This document shows positions 23,901 through 32,927 of a DNA stretch of 64,000 nucleotides, one piece after another. The translations under genes were made by a program, and so were the position numbers. The first letter of the stretch is position 1. Every line of letters starts with the position of its first letter. The DNA is from a virus: positions 1 through 64,000 of the IMG/VR virus record IMGVR_UViG_3300025120_000017. One strand, 5' to 3'. The notes beneath the pieces were generated by a model that made no database searches, was not told the DNA's origin, and was given only the letters and a program-made list of their open reading frames with translations.

Positions 23901-26795
23901 ATGGGTGGTAATTTAGTAGTAAACATTCTTGATAAGATATCATCATATGCAGAGGCTAATGTTCAAATCAATGCCCAGATATTAGTTGCTACTAAAAAGA
24001 GTAATGAAATTTTAAGTAAGCAAATACATAATGAGCTTAAAAAACATACAGGTCTTTTAGAAAAATTAATAAAGGCAACTGGCAAATCTGGATCTACATC
24101 ATTTAGTTTATTTGGAGGTGGAGGTAAAATGGTTAAAAAGCTTGCTGCATTTCTTACTGAGATTAGCCCTAAGAAGATTGATGCTATGGGTAAATCAGTC
24201 GGTACTTTAGCTAATTCCATAACTAAGTTCGTTGAATCTATAAATAAGCTAGATGAAAAAAAGCTTACATTAGTTTCAATGTTCTTTACTAAAATGTCAA
24301 AAGGAATAGCGCTATTTGCAATTACTGTTGCACTATCAGCACCATTATTAATAATAGGAACTATAGTCACGCTGCCTCTTATATTACTGTGGGGTGCAGC
24401 TTTTAATTTCTTAGGTAAATACGAAAAACAAATTACATCAGGAGCAAAAACTATTTTTAAAATGGGAGTAGCAGTTGCTGTACTAGCTCTTGCTGTAGCA
24501 GGATTTATATTCATTAATGGAGGTGTTGCTGGGTCAGTAATAAATTCAGCAACAGTAGCTTTTAGTTTATTCATACTGACACTCCCTATGATTTTTATTG
24601 CAAAGAGGTCTAAGAATTTAACTAAAGCTGCTATAGGAATAGCAGTAATGTCATTAGCAATATATTTGTTAGGCTTAGGAATAGAATCTTTCTTTAAGTC
24701 ATTAGGTGCAGCTGCATCAGATCCTATGGCTGCTCTTATTAGTGTAGGAATTGCTGCTCTAGCAATAGCAGTAATTGGCGGTGTTATGTTTGTAATGGGT
24801 AAAATAATGAAACCTATTATTAAAGGAGCCCTTGCAATGATAGTAGCAGGAGTTGCTGTAGTCATAATAGCAAAATCTGTACAGATGTTTATGAAAGCAA
24901 AGGCTACAAAAGAAGACATGGGCTTATTAGGTTTAGTTATTGTTGGCATAGGAGCTGCAATGGCAGTAGCAGGAGCAGGTCCTGTACCTGGGTTTATTTT
25001 AGCAGGAGCCGCAGCGATGATAGTAGCAGGAGTTGCTGTAGTCATAATAGCAAAATCTATACAGATGTATATGAAAGCAAAGGCTACAAAAGAAGACATG
25101 GGCTTATTAGGTGTAACGATAGTTGGATTAGCTGCAGCAATGACACTTATTGGTAATCCATTTACCATAGCATTCACTCTTGCTGGTGCTGGTGCTTTAG
25201 TTGTAATGGGGGCAGGTTTGGTTTTATTTACAAAATCTTTAGAGCAGTATAAAAAAGCAGCATGGACAGATGCAGATTCAACTACTTTAATGTTTGCTAT
25301 GAAAACTATTTTAAAAGGATTTATTAAAATATTTGATGATATTGATAGTGAAGACATTGATAAAGCAATAAAAGGTACTGAACTATTAGGGGATTTAGGT
25401 AACTCAATGTCTCAATTTGCTGAAGGTGTTGCTGCAATGGCAAAGCTACAGGTTCCTACATATGCTGTTAAGAAAGGTAAGCTAGTTTTAGTAGGAACAA
25501 AGCCATTAGATCCTAATTTTGCTCAGCAAGTAGGTGAAAATATTGCTAACATGTTAAATGCAGTTATAGACCCACTTAAAAAGCTAGGAGAAAATGAAGG
25601 AATGTTCTTTGATGGAGCTATAGGTAAAGGAGTAGACTTATTAGGTAGGCTAGGTAATTCTCTAAGTCAGTTTGCTCTAGGTGTTCAAGCGATGGCTAAT
25701 TTACAAGTTCCTACATATGAAGTTAAGAAAGGTAAGCTAGTCCTAAAATCAACAGAGCCAATCTCGCCAACTTTTGCTACAGATTTAGGTACTAACATTG
25801 GCATGATGACAGATGCTCTTATTTTACCAATGAAAAGGTTAGGAGAGCAAGAAGGAATGTTCTTTTCTGGCGCTGTTGGTAAAGGAGTAGACTTATTAGG
25901 TAGGCTAGGTAATTCTCTTGCTAGCTTTGCTTTAGGCGTTCAAGCGATGGCTAATTTACAGGTTCCTGTATATGAAGTTAAGAAAGGTCAGCTAGTCCTA
26001 AAAGACACTAAGCCAATGGATGCAGATTTTACTAAAAATGTTAAGAAAAATATACAAAAATTAGTAAAAGCTCTTACAGGACCTATAGAACTATTAGGAA
26101 CAAAATCAGGAACTTTTTTTAATTCAAATTTTGAAACAGGTCTTAAAATGCTAGGAAAGTTAAGTAAGCCTATATCACAAATTGGTGAAGGAGTTAAGGC
26201 CTTTGCAGCAATGTCAGTAGGAGGGTTTAGTGGAAGAAAGATGGCAAAAGAAATAGGATATTTTGTTAATGGAATCCAAGCAGCATTCAGTAAGAACAGT
26301 GGATATGATGACAGCTCAGAAAGAAATATGAAACAGTTCGGTACATATCTTACTTGGATTTATGCCGCATTTGCTAAAGATGTTAAGGAAAAACCTACAC
26401 AAGCTGTAGGAAATGCTATTAATATAATAAGCAAAGCTGTAAATGAGCTAGATATGAATAAATTAATACAATTGAATAGGTTTATGGATAAATTTACTCT
26501 TATGGCTAAAACTTTAGGAAAGCAGTTTGATAACATTGAGGATACGTTAAAAATGTTAAGGAACATTATTGAAGAGCTGTCATCACTGCAGGAAAATACT
26601 CTTGTGAGTTTTGAAAAATACGGCGGACTTTTACCAGGTGCTAATGATTCAAGTAATCAATCTACAGGTAATGCTTTAAGTAATACTGAAGAAGGTGGTA
26701 AGATAGATGACATAGTAAGTAGTCTTGAAGATCTTCAGGTAATTCTATTAGGTACTCTTGATGTACGTGTAGAAGACAATTTAATTAATGGATAA
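23901..26795 (+). CDS. Tape-measure-like tail protein with membrane segments and repeats, 964 aa
   Basis: Largest gene of the tail module after the sheath and in the tape-measure position (T4 gp29 analogue). Residues 1-125 are a helical N-terminus; residues 135-460 hold about ten hydrophobic segments rich in Ala/Gly/Val, typical of tape measures that insert into the host membrane. Two 60-residue repeats (A-G-V-A-V-V-I-I-A-K-S, then K-A-T-K-E-D-M-G-L-L-G) lie at about residues 309-404, and three 85-residue repeats at 490-744. The repeats make tail length evolvable in steps. The C-terminus is helical. It ends before a strong terminator. Confidence 0.75.
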   Translation: MGGNLVVNILDKISSYAEANVQINAQILVATKKSNEILSKQIHNELKKHTGLLEKLIKATGKSGSTSFSLFGGGGKMVKKLAAFLTEISPKKIDAMGKSVGTLANSITKFVESINKLDEKKLTLVSMFFTKMSKGIALFAITVALSAPLLIIGTIVTLPLILLWGAAFNFLGKYEKQITSGAKTIFKMGVAVAVLALAVAGFIFINGGVAGSVINSATVAFSLFILTLPMIFIAKRSKNLTKAAIGIAVMSLAIYLLGLGIESFFKSLGAAASDPMAALISVGIAALAIAVIGGVMFVMGKIMKPIIKGALAMIVAGVAVVIIAKSVQMFMKAKATKEDMGLLGLVIVGIGAAMAVAGAGPVPGFILAGAAAMIVAGVAVVIIAKSIQMYMKAKATKEDMGLLGVTIVGLAAAMTLIGNPFTIAFTLAGAGALVVMGAGLVLFTKSLEQYKKAAWTDADSTTLMFAMKTILKGFIKIFDDIDSEDIDKAIKGTELLGDLGNSMSQFAEGVAAMAKLQVPTYAVKKGKLVLVGTKPLDPNFAQQVGENIANMLNAVIDPLKKLGENEGMFFDGAIGKGVDLLGRLGNSLSQFALGVQAMANLQVPTYEVKKGKLVLKSTEPISPTFATDLGTNIGMMTDALILPMKRLGEQEGMFFSGAVGKGVDLLGRLGNSLASFALGVQAMANLQVPVYEVKKGQLVLKDTKPMDADFTKNVKKNIQKLVKALTGPIELLGTKSGTFFNSNFETGLKMLGKLSKPISQIGEGVKAFAAMSVGGFSGRKMAKEIGYFVNGIQAAFSKNSGYDDSSERNMKQFGTYLTWIYAAFAKDVKEKPTQAVGNAINIISKAVNELDMNKLIQLNRFMDKFTLMAKTLGKQFDNIEDTLKMLRNIIEELSSLQENTLVSFEKYGGLLPGANDSSNQSTGNALSNTEEGGKIDDIVSSLEDLQVILLGTLDVRVEDNLING
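24824..25112 (+). repeat. Direct repeat, 109 bp at 180-bp spacing, in the tape-measure gene
   Basis: 24824-24932 and 25004-25112 are nearly identical (only a few changes) and offset by exactly 180 bp, keeping frame (60 residues). This points to a recent duplication of one hydrophobic unit. Confidence 0.85.
25368..26132 (+). repeat. Three tandem 255-bp (85-residue) repeats in the tape-measure gene
   Basis: Units begin at 25368, 25623 and 25878. Each has L-L-G-x-L-G-N-S then M-A-x-L-Q-V-P, V-K-K-G-x-L-V-L and G-x-F-F. A degenerate fourth copy follows at 26133. The second and third share long identical DNA stretches, indicating young duplication. Confidence 0.85.
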
Positions 26796-26849
26796 ATAAA
26801 GACATTTAATAAGATTAACGTCTATTTATATAAAAACATATGTAAACAG

Positions 26850-26878
26850 AAAAGAACCGTAACTAGCGGTTCTTTTTT
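26850..26878. terminator. Terminator at the end of the tail module
   Basis: AAAAGAACCG (26850-26859) pairs with CGGTTCTTTT (26867-26876), followed by TT on the + strand. A-runs in front make it usable from the minus strand too. 26880-26967 holds only a 20-codon frame of doubtful value. Confidence 0.8.
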
Positions 26879-26967
26879 ATCTTAATACTATCTATAATGA
26901 TTCACTTCTTCTTTAATTTTATGTGTAAATGGCATATCATGTCTTTTTCTGTTTTATTCAACATATC

Positions 26968-27528
26968 TTAAATAATTTCATCAATAACACCAAGCTCTAA
27001 TGCTTCACTAGATTTTAAATACCAATCTTGTTTTCTTTTATAAACTTTCTTTAGTTTTTTCTTAGTAATATTAGTGTACTTAATTGTTATTTTTTCTAAT
27101 TTCTTTAAAAGATTTTTTGATTGTTTAATACTTTCTTCCATATCTTTAACTGTACCAGAAGCCCGTGAAGACACTTGGTGATATAGAGGAGTAGAGTGTT
27201 CATATGCAAACCTCTTATGACCACATATAAGTAATACAAACCCACAACTCATAGCAGCCCCTGTGCATATTGTATGTATAGGTGTTTTTGATTTTTCTAT
27301 AACTGAAACAAGACCAAGTATTTGATAGACTTGTCCTCCATATGAATCTATGTATATTTTAACAGGAGATGGGCTATATTCTAAGTTATTGATTTTATAA
27401 AGCTTCTTTAGATATTCATCATTATTATTAATATCTAAAATTTTTTGAGTTAACGCTCCTATAGTCTTTTGGTCTACTTGAGAGCTAAACATAATGGATC
27501 TTTCCATTGGAATAGGTAGTGCATTCAT
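26968..27528 (-). CDS. clpP: ClpP-family serine protease
   Basis: An ATP-dependent protease subunit fold. Y-I-D-S-Y-G-G-Q at 59-66 is the substrate/oxyanion loop, G-A-A-M-S94-C-G holds the nucleophile, L-Y-H117-Q-V the His, and D168 before W-Y-L-K-S-S-E-A-L-E-L-G the Asp, so the triad is complete. Length 186 is normal. Without a Clp ATPase here it would use host ClpX/ClpA or act alone, perhaps in host takeover or virion maturation. Its start overlaps the stop of the upstream gene by one base. Confidence 0.88.
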   Translation of the reverse strand: MNALPIPMERSIMFSSQVDQKTIGALTQKILDINNNDEYLKKLYKINNLEYSPSPVKIYIDSYGGQVYQILGLVSVIEKSKTPIHTICTGAAMSCGFVLLICGHKRFAYEHSTPLYHQVSSRASGTVKDMEESIKQSKNLLKKLEKITIKYTNITKKKLKKVYKRKQDWYLKSSEALELGVIDEII

Positions 27529-27947
27529 TATTCTAAGTCTTTAATATTTACAATTTTATCTATGCTTTTTGAAATTATATGTACCTTTACATTATCTTTA
27601 TTAATTCGTTCTTTAACTACTACGATTGTTTCAAGAGTCTTAAGTATAAAAAACTGCCCAGGAGTAACAGCTTCAGATGATTCATCTATAATTGCTTTAC
27701 TATCATGTGATACGATATATTTTAAAATATCATTTTGAGTATCAATAATACTAGCAAGCCCTTTAACCATATTAATTAAAAGCTTTTCATTATTAGATGA
27801 TAGGTTAAACGAGTTCGCTAACGGATATTCATCTGAAGATCTTACACCTGGTTTATGAATAGTTGATTGAATATTTTTTATACTCTTTAAGACATTTTCT
27901 ACGTTTGAAAAGTATCTTGCTCCACTTTTAAATTCACTATTATCCAT
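27528..27947 (-). CDS. Hypothetical protein, 139 aa
   Basis: A mixed alpha/beta protein with a Ser/Asn-rich first third and strands at the end (T-I-V-V-V-K-E-R, V-H-I-I-S-K-S). It is coupled to ClpP by an ATG/stop overlap and could be a partner or substrate of that protease. No domain recognised. Confidence 0.6.
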   Translation of the reverse strand: MDNSEFKSGARYFSNVENVLKSIKNIQSTIHKPGVRSSDEYPLANSFNLSSNNEKLLINMVKGLASIIDTQNDILKYIVSHDSKAIIDESSEAVTPGQFFILKTLETIVVVKERINKDNVKVHIISKSIDKIVNIKDLE

Positions 27948-27952
27948 TAGAA

Positions 27953-28219
27953 TTATTTTAAGGTTAAAATCAGTTCATCATCATTTTGCTTTATATCATC
28001 AACATGATATATAATGCTATTATATAAAACACGAGTGTCTTTACAAACGCCGTTATCCCAAACACTTTGATATTTTTGTATCTGTAGCATAGAACCATCA
28101 GATAAATGTAATGTAATATACTTATTTGATTTGTTTAGAACTTTATAATTATATGTTCTTTCTAGCAGAAATAGCGTTTCTTGTGAGTTTTTCGTTATTT
28201 TCAATACGTTTTCTTTCAT
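27953..28219 (-). CDS. Hypothetical protein, 88 aa
   Basis: Looks like a small beta-rich domain (Y-I-T-L-H-L-S-D-G-S-M-L-Q-I, then E-L-I-L-T-L). The only good ATG lies 71 bases inside the 3' end of the glycosyltransferase gene, an unusually long overlap. A later non-ATG start cannot be excluded. Confidence 0.5.
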   Translation of the reverse strand: MKENVLKITKNSQETLFLLERTYNYKVLNKSNKYITLHLSDGSMLQIQKYQSVWDNGVCKDTRVLYNSIIYHVDDIKQNDDELILTLK

Positions 28220-29348
28220 GATCTGGCATTTCTTTAGAGTATTTATTAAGTATCCATTCTGTTACTTTTAAAGATTCATCTAATAATCCATTAAAGTAAA
28301 GTATTACACTCATATTATCATAAAACCTCCATGTGTATATATCAGTTTCTATAAATAAAGAAGCTGTGTTTTTATTATTATGTAAAATGTCATGAGCAAT
28401 ATCAGCCACCATCTTAGCATTTCTCCACATCTTAGCATTTCTATACAAAGTAGTTAATTCAAATATATGCTCAATCCTACCGTTGGAATTATATTCTTCA
28501 CATTTGCTTAATTCAAATATAACATGCTCATTACTTGAAACATACCAACTTAGCCTGCCTATCATTAACTGTGAATAATAAATCTCTTCATTAAATCCAC
28601 CGCCTGTAGCAACTCTATCTTTATAAAAATTAATAGACTTTTTAAGTAAATCTAAACCACGCTCATTTTTAATATTTTTGCCAAGAGCAATCAACGCAGC
28701 ATCTTTATAACTTTGTGCCAGATAAAATGTCCATCTAGGATCTGCCCAATCATTCTTTTCTTGATATTCTAATAAAATATCTGCATGATCTTCGTATTTT
28801 TTACTAACATCTCCTCTCCATGAATTACCTTCAGCCCTAATAAAAACATCACCATATGAAAATGCTAATGCGTTTTCATTCTTTACATCATTAGTTCTAA
28901 GTATTTCATGTACTGGGCCATACCAATGGTAATCAGACTTAAAATTATATAGCTGAGATCTGTTATATTTTAATGAACCATATACACATTTAAACAATAA
29001 CTGATCTGGCATTTGCTTAATAAGTTCTTGCTTAAATTTATTTTTGTCCCAACTTGAATTTAATCTAAGCTCTTCATCTGCATCTATCCAAAAGCCATAA
29101 TCTCCTAGATCTTTTCCATGTTCAATTGATTTATTTCTACACTCCTCAAAGTTTGTAAATTCAAAATCAATTATCTTTCCAGAAATTCTTGGGTGCTTAT
29201 CAAAAAAAGCATTAATTATATCTTTTGTCTTATCCGTTGATCCTGTGTCAACTATGCAGTATGCATCTATGAGATCTATGCAAGAATTAAGAACACGCTC
29301 CATCACGTGCTCCTCATTCTTTACTATCATTGTTAAAACAACCTTCAT
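28149..29348 (-). CDS. Family 2 glycosyltransferase with TPR-like tail, 399 aa
   Basis: Transfers a sugar from a nucleotide donor. The N-terminus is a GT-A domain: T-M-I-V-K-N-E-E, V-D-T-G-S-T-D-K-T and the metal-binding W-I-D89-A-D91-E-E. The C-terminal 200 residues are helical repeats resembling TPR, an architecture of SunS-like and LPS-core enzymes. The acceptor may be modified phage DNA, a virion protein or the host surface. It is separate from the + strand sugar cassette at 59.6 kb. Confidence 0.85.
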   Translation of the reverse strand: MKVVLTMIVKNEEHVMERVLNSCIDLIDAYCIVDTGSTDKTKDIINAFFDKHPRISGKIIDFEFTNFEECRNKSIEHGKDLGDYGFWIDADEELRLNSSWDKNKFKQELIKQMPDQLLFKCVYGSLKYNRSQLYNFKSDYHWYGPVHEILRTNDVKNENALAFSYGDVFIRAEGNSWRGDVSKKYEDHADILLEYQEKNDWADPRWTFYLAQSYKDAALIALGKNIKNERGLDLLKKSINFYKDRVATGGGFNEEIYYSQLMIGRLSWYVSSNEHVIFELSKCEEYNSNGRIEHIFELTTLYRNAKMWRNAKMVADIAHDILHNNKNTASLFIETDIYTWRFYDNMSVILYFNGLLDESLKVTEWILNKYSKEMPDHERKRIENNEKLTRNAISARKNI

Positions 29349-29591
29349 CTAACCTTCTGTTGCAACATTATCAATATCAGGACCATTTGACTCATCTTCT
29401 TTAGTCGGAGCTAATAGGCTAATTGATTGGCTAATTAATTTTAAATCATTCCAATCAAATATTCCATTTTTTCTACCTAAGTCAGCTGCCTGTATCAATA
29501 CATGAATAGCTTGTCCAACATTAGTAACATCCACATCTTGTGAAGTTTCTGCTTTCGCTTCTGGAGCGTCTTTTACATTTTCTGTGCTCAT
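29349..29591 (-). CDS. Small acidic hypothetical protein, 80 aa
   Basis: An acidic N-terminus and tail flank a short amphipathic helix region (A-I-H-V-L-I-Q-A-A-D-L-G-R). It abuts the glycosyltransferase gene directly (no gap). It looks like a small accessory or internal protein; function unknown. Confidence 0.55.
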   Translation of the reverse strand: MSTENVKDAPEAKAETSQDVDVTNVGQAIHVLIQAADLGRKNGIFDWNDLKLISQSISLLAPTKEDESNGPDIDNVATEG

Positions 29592-29613
29592 TATCTATTT
29601 GTTTAAAAATTAA

Positions 29614-30561
29614 TTATTTACCTAACATTATATTTATTTCTTGGTTATCTAAGTCAGAAACTATCTTACCTGTGAATTTATATGCAGGTAATAATAATAC
29701 TTCTGAAAACTTAAATGATACTGGCATATTAACATCTTCTAAATCTACTGACTTATCAACTTTTAATGTCCCATTCCCGTTTGTTAATTCAGGAATAAAT
29801 TTTGAACTATTTCCTATTTCGTGACTAGTTGCGCCCCAATCTGCTGTATCTAAAGTATTTATTACAACATTTGCCGTGCCATCAACTCCACCTAATGCAG
29901 TATCAGTTGATACAAGAACCCATTTGCTTGTATCAAGATTATAAACAAATATTACATCTAGTGCTTGATTAACATATGAGTAATATTCTTTATTTGCAGG
30001 ATATGGGTTTGCAGTTGCTCCTGTTGCACCAGTTACTCCAGAAAAGTATAAAAAGTTACTGGATAAAACTGCGCTAAATTGATGATCATATAAATCTTTT
30101 ACTTTAGGAGCAGATGCACCTGTAGGACCCAGAGCGACTGTTGTATCTAAATAACTAAATTCGTTACTTAACATATATTCAGTGTATTGAGTAGTTTGAA
30201 AAGTTGCTAAGCTAGGTATTGGAGCTGTTTTACCGCTGCTTGCAGTTGCACCGCTGCTACAACCACAATTACTTCCTACTGAAGATATAGATGAGCATGC
30301 ATCATATATAGTTAAAGAGCCATCATTATCAGAAGACTTGGGCTTGTCTAACCAACGTAATCTAACAAATAAAAATTTCCATTTCCCATCTATCACAATC
30401 TCTTCGTTTTTATTAAGTAAGTATGTTGAGCTACTCCAATTATCTACTGATTGTGTGAAGTCTTTAAGACTTAATGATACATCACTAAATACTAAGTTTC
30501 CATTACTTGTTATTTTTGGCCCATTTTCATTAATATTGATGTTTTTATTATATGCAGTCAT
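29614..30561 (-). CDS. Putative virion surface protein, 315 aa
   Basis: A Ser/Thr/Gly-rich, beta-strand-like protein with low-complexity islands: C-S-S-I-S-S-V-G-S-N-C-G-C-S-S-G, G-P-T-G-A-S, and G-V-T-G-A-T-G-A-T (collagen-like Gly-x-x triplets). Such composition is common in phage fibres, head decorations and neck appendages. No known domain could be assigned. Confidence 0.55.
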   Translation of the reverse strand: MTAYNKNININENGPKITSNGNLVFSDVSLSLKDFTQSVDNWSSSTYLLNKNEEIVIDGKWKFLFVRLRWLDKPKSSDNDGSLTIYDACSSISSVGSNCGCSSGATASSGKTAPIPSLATFQTTQYTEYMLSNEFSYLDTTVALGPTGASAPKVKDLYDHQFSAVLSSNFLYFSGVTGATGATANPYPANKEYYSYVNQALDVIFVYNLDTSKWVLVSTDTALGGVDGTANVVINTLDTADWGATSHEIGNSSKFIPELTNGNGTLKVDKSVDLEDVNMPVSFKFSEVLLLPAYKFTGKIVSDLDNQEINIMLGK

Positions 30562-30571
30562 TAGAACTTTA

Positions 30572-31195
30572 TTATTTTTTAGAACTGTTCGGTGTTCCTT
30601 TTTCTATTTTTTTGTCTGATACGTTTAATACCTTTAAAGTTTTTGTAGGATCTAGGTTACTCCAAAATGGATTAATGCTTTTAACCTTCTTATCTTTAGT
30701 AGATTTTTCTATAGGCTTCTCTTTAGTAGATTTTTCTATAGGCTTCTCTTCAATAGATTCTAATTTACTAGGATTCAAATAATCTAATAAAGATTTCATA
30801 AATCCTAATGCAACTACTGGCAAAATTCCTCCGCTTATTATTGTAAATATTCTTTTTTGAATATCAGGATCTTCATCTATTAAACTAAGTAAATGAATCC
30901 ATTCTGATAAATCTTTAGCATTTATCCAAGCCCAATACATATTACAATGTACTTGAAATATCGTTAGCACTATAAATAAACTCCAAATAAGCGTTTTATT
31001 TCCTCTTGAAATTAATAAACCTCCAAGAGATGCAATTGCACCTAATTCAAAGGCTAAAGCTAAAGACCAGCTTAATCCTATGCCATTTGATAATTTAAAG
31101 AACTCTACGCTATGAATAGTACTTACTGTACTAACTATTAACCATAAGCCAATATATGTACTTATCCAAAATTTTTCCTGAAGTGTTAATTTCAT
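30572..31195 (-). CDS. Polytopic membrane protein, 207 aa
   Basis: Four membrane spans (about residues 9-27, 40-60, 68-88, 115-135) with a Trp-rich loop, and a long basic cytoplasmic tail in which E-K-P-I-E-K-S-T-K is repeated (a 27-bp direct repeat about 30696-30750). It overlaps the upstream gene by 4 bases. A role in superinfection exclusion or membrane attachment of replication is possible but not shown. Confidence 0.6.
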   Translation of the reverse strand: MKLTLQEKFWISTYIGLWLIVSTVSTIHSVEFFKLSNGIGLSWSLALAFELGAIASLGGLLISRGNKTLIWSLFIVLTIFQVHCNMYWAWINAKDLSEWIHLLSLIDEDPDIQKRIFTIISGGILPVVALGFMKSLLDYLNPSKLESIEEKPIEKSTKEKPIEKSTKDKKVKSINPFWSNLDPTKTLKVLNVSDKKIEKGTPNSSKK

Positions 31196-31626
31196 TTCTT
31201 AACTTTCTCATTTATGAGTTTGTCTATCTCCTTTAGATATTTAATTAACTCAGGCTCTTTTAATTTCTTAAGCACTGATAAATCATTAGATCCTAATCTT
31301 AACTTATTTACCATATATAGTAAACAATCTGGGTCTATGCTTTTTGAGTTTTTAGGTGATGTTAGCTTAGCAAAGTTAACTTTGGCAGGTAATGGGTCTT
31401 TCTTAGCAGAGTATATCAATTTAAAATATCCATTCCAAAAATCCGTTGCAATTACTGGGTTGGTTTTTAAATGGCTAAATGATGCAGATAATTCAGGATA
31501 TATCCTAGCAAGATGCCTATTAACCATAAAGATATGCCTACCTTTATCAACAGCAGATACATTATCATAAGCAGGTTTACCAAGTACCTTTAAAATATCA
31601 AAATATGATTTAATTTCAATACTCAT
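31192..31626 (-). CDS. Possible clamp-loader small subunit (gp62-like), 144 aa
   Basis: A helical protein with F-M-V-N-R-H-L-A-R-I-Y-P and later a P-x-x-x-x-F-x-K pattern, similar in layout to the v-N-R-x-L motif of gp62 in marine T4-like phages as I remember it. It lies in one overlapping run with RNase H and gp44, where gp62 would be expected. The similarity is faint; it may be another replication accessory. Confidence 0.45.
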   Translation of the reverse strand: MSIEIKSYFDILKVLGKPAYDNVSAVDKGRHIFMVNRHLARIYPELSASFSHLKTNPVIATDFWNGYFKLIYSAKKDPLPAKVNFAKLTSPKNSKSIDPDCLLYMVNKLRLGSNDLSVLKKLKEPELIKYLKEIDKLINEKVKK

Positions 31627-32927
31627 AATCCTAAATGTTTAAATAAGTTAGCACTTGTTGATTGCTGTTCATAAGTATCTTTTGTGTAGTGCGGATTTTT
31701 TTGCAATAAAGATTTATATGAAAGCATATCTTTTAGGTTAAGATCATTAGTATCATAAGTTTCTTCAATCCAATCAACCATGGTTTCATATATGCTTTGT
31801 GGTAGACAACCATGATGTAATCCCATAAGATCTCTATTAATTTTTATATTATTACATATGCTATCAGTTGTAAAAGTTTTTGTAGGTTTAAAGTTTCTTA
31901 GTATTGAATTAGCAAGAGATACTATAAAATCATTATTAAAAAAATCTAAAAAGTTATATTTATTATAATCTAATTCTTTTTTTATTTTATCAATAGCTCG
32001 TTTTCCTATTCTAACATCTCTCCACTGTCCTTTTCGTTTACCTGACATAAATTTTCTAGGCTCCATGATAACTGATCTAACATTATCACCATCATCTCCT
32101 GTTAATATTTTAGTAAAGATAATATCAAAAGGATCTTCTACTACTAAATTAATATCATTGCTTTGTGTGAACCCGTTAAATTTATTTCTAATTAATGAAT
32201 CGTTTGTTAATAGATATTGTGCAGTGTCATTACACATTACAATTTTCTTTTCAGTTTTCTTATGATGTATAACAAATGATTCACTTACATGATTATGTCC
32301 TATTAACTGTTTAAGATCATTATCTCCACTATATATCATAACAGATTTTGCTTTAGCCATGTAGTGAGCAGATATGGCAAATATAAGATCATCACCTTCA
32401 CATCCATTAATCTTAACAGTTTTAATACCTACAAGCTCTTTAATATCTTTTAAGAATTCATCAAATATCGAATACACTGCAGACCAATTAAATGATTTGT
32501 CTTTTACTCTAGTTCCTTTATAATCTATTGATAATGATGCAATGTCTTGTAAGTGTTTTAATTGTTCAGCTTCAGCATTTTTATATTCTTCAGCAGTTGC
32601 AATTACATTTCCTTCTAAATCTAAAAGGTTTCCACTTTTATCTAAATCTGGCTCATATGATGCATATGATTTGTCTTGAAAGAAATCATTTCTCCAAGAG
32701 TAATCATCTACTGTAATAATAATTTCATTTATTATATTTGCAGACTTTCTAACATCTGAAGATAAATCCATTGTGAGTTTATGTATTAATGAATTTTTAT
32801 CTTTTTCTTGCTTATCTTTATCATCTGTTTTTAAAAACATTGGAGATGTTGTATCAAATGCTCCGCATACTGATAAAGTTTTATGTAAATAGAAGTTTCC
32901 ATCTATTAAGTAAGTTAATTTTTTCAT
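31623..32927 (-). CDS. rnh: Flap endonuclease/RNase H (T4 rnh-like)
   Basis: A 5'-3' exonuclease of the FEN family that removes RNA primers and flaps. L-I-D9-G-N at the start, E-G-D-D-L-I, S-G-D-N-D-L-K-Q-L and L-T-G-D-D-G-D-N carry the metal-binding Asp/Glu in family order. Residues 90-130 form a charged insertion. At 434 residues it is longer than T4 RNase H (305). Overlaps of 4 bases on both sides couple it to gp44 and the gp62-like gene. Confidence 0.85.
   Translation of the reverse strand: MKKLTYLIDGNFYLHKTLSVCGAFDTTSPMFLKTDDKDKQEKDKNSLIHKLTMDLSSDVRKSANIINEIIITVDDYSWRNDFFQDKSYASYEPDLDKSGNLLDLEGNVIATAEEYKNAEAEQLKHLQDIASLSIDYKGTRVKDKSFNWSAVYSIFDEFLKDIKELVGIKTVKINGCEGDDLIFAISAHYMAKAKSVMIYSGDNDLKQLIGHNHVSESFVIHHKKTEKKIVMCNDTAQYLLTNDSLIRNKFNGFTQSNDINLVVEDPFDIIFTKILTGDDGDNVRSVIMEPRKFMSGKRKGQWRDVRIGKRAIDKIKKELDYNKYNFLDFFNNDFIVSLANSILRNFKPTKTFTTDSICNNIKINRDLMGLHHGCLPQSIYETMVDWIEETYDTNDLNLKDMLSYKSLLQKNPHYTKDTYEQQSTSANLFKHLGL

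Noticed and set aside
23963-25357. 464-codon open frame antisense to the tape-measure gene
   Set aside because: Its composition (Ile/Ala/Pro/Thr) is the mirror of Ala/Gly/Val codons in the real gene; the sense frame has tail-gene order, hydrophobic pattern and terminator. It is a shadow.
26903-26964. 20-codon frame after clpP
   Set aside because: Very short, no coding character, and it may only be the leader of a terminated transcript.
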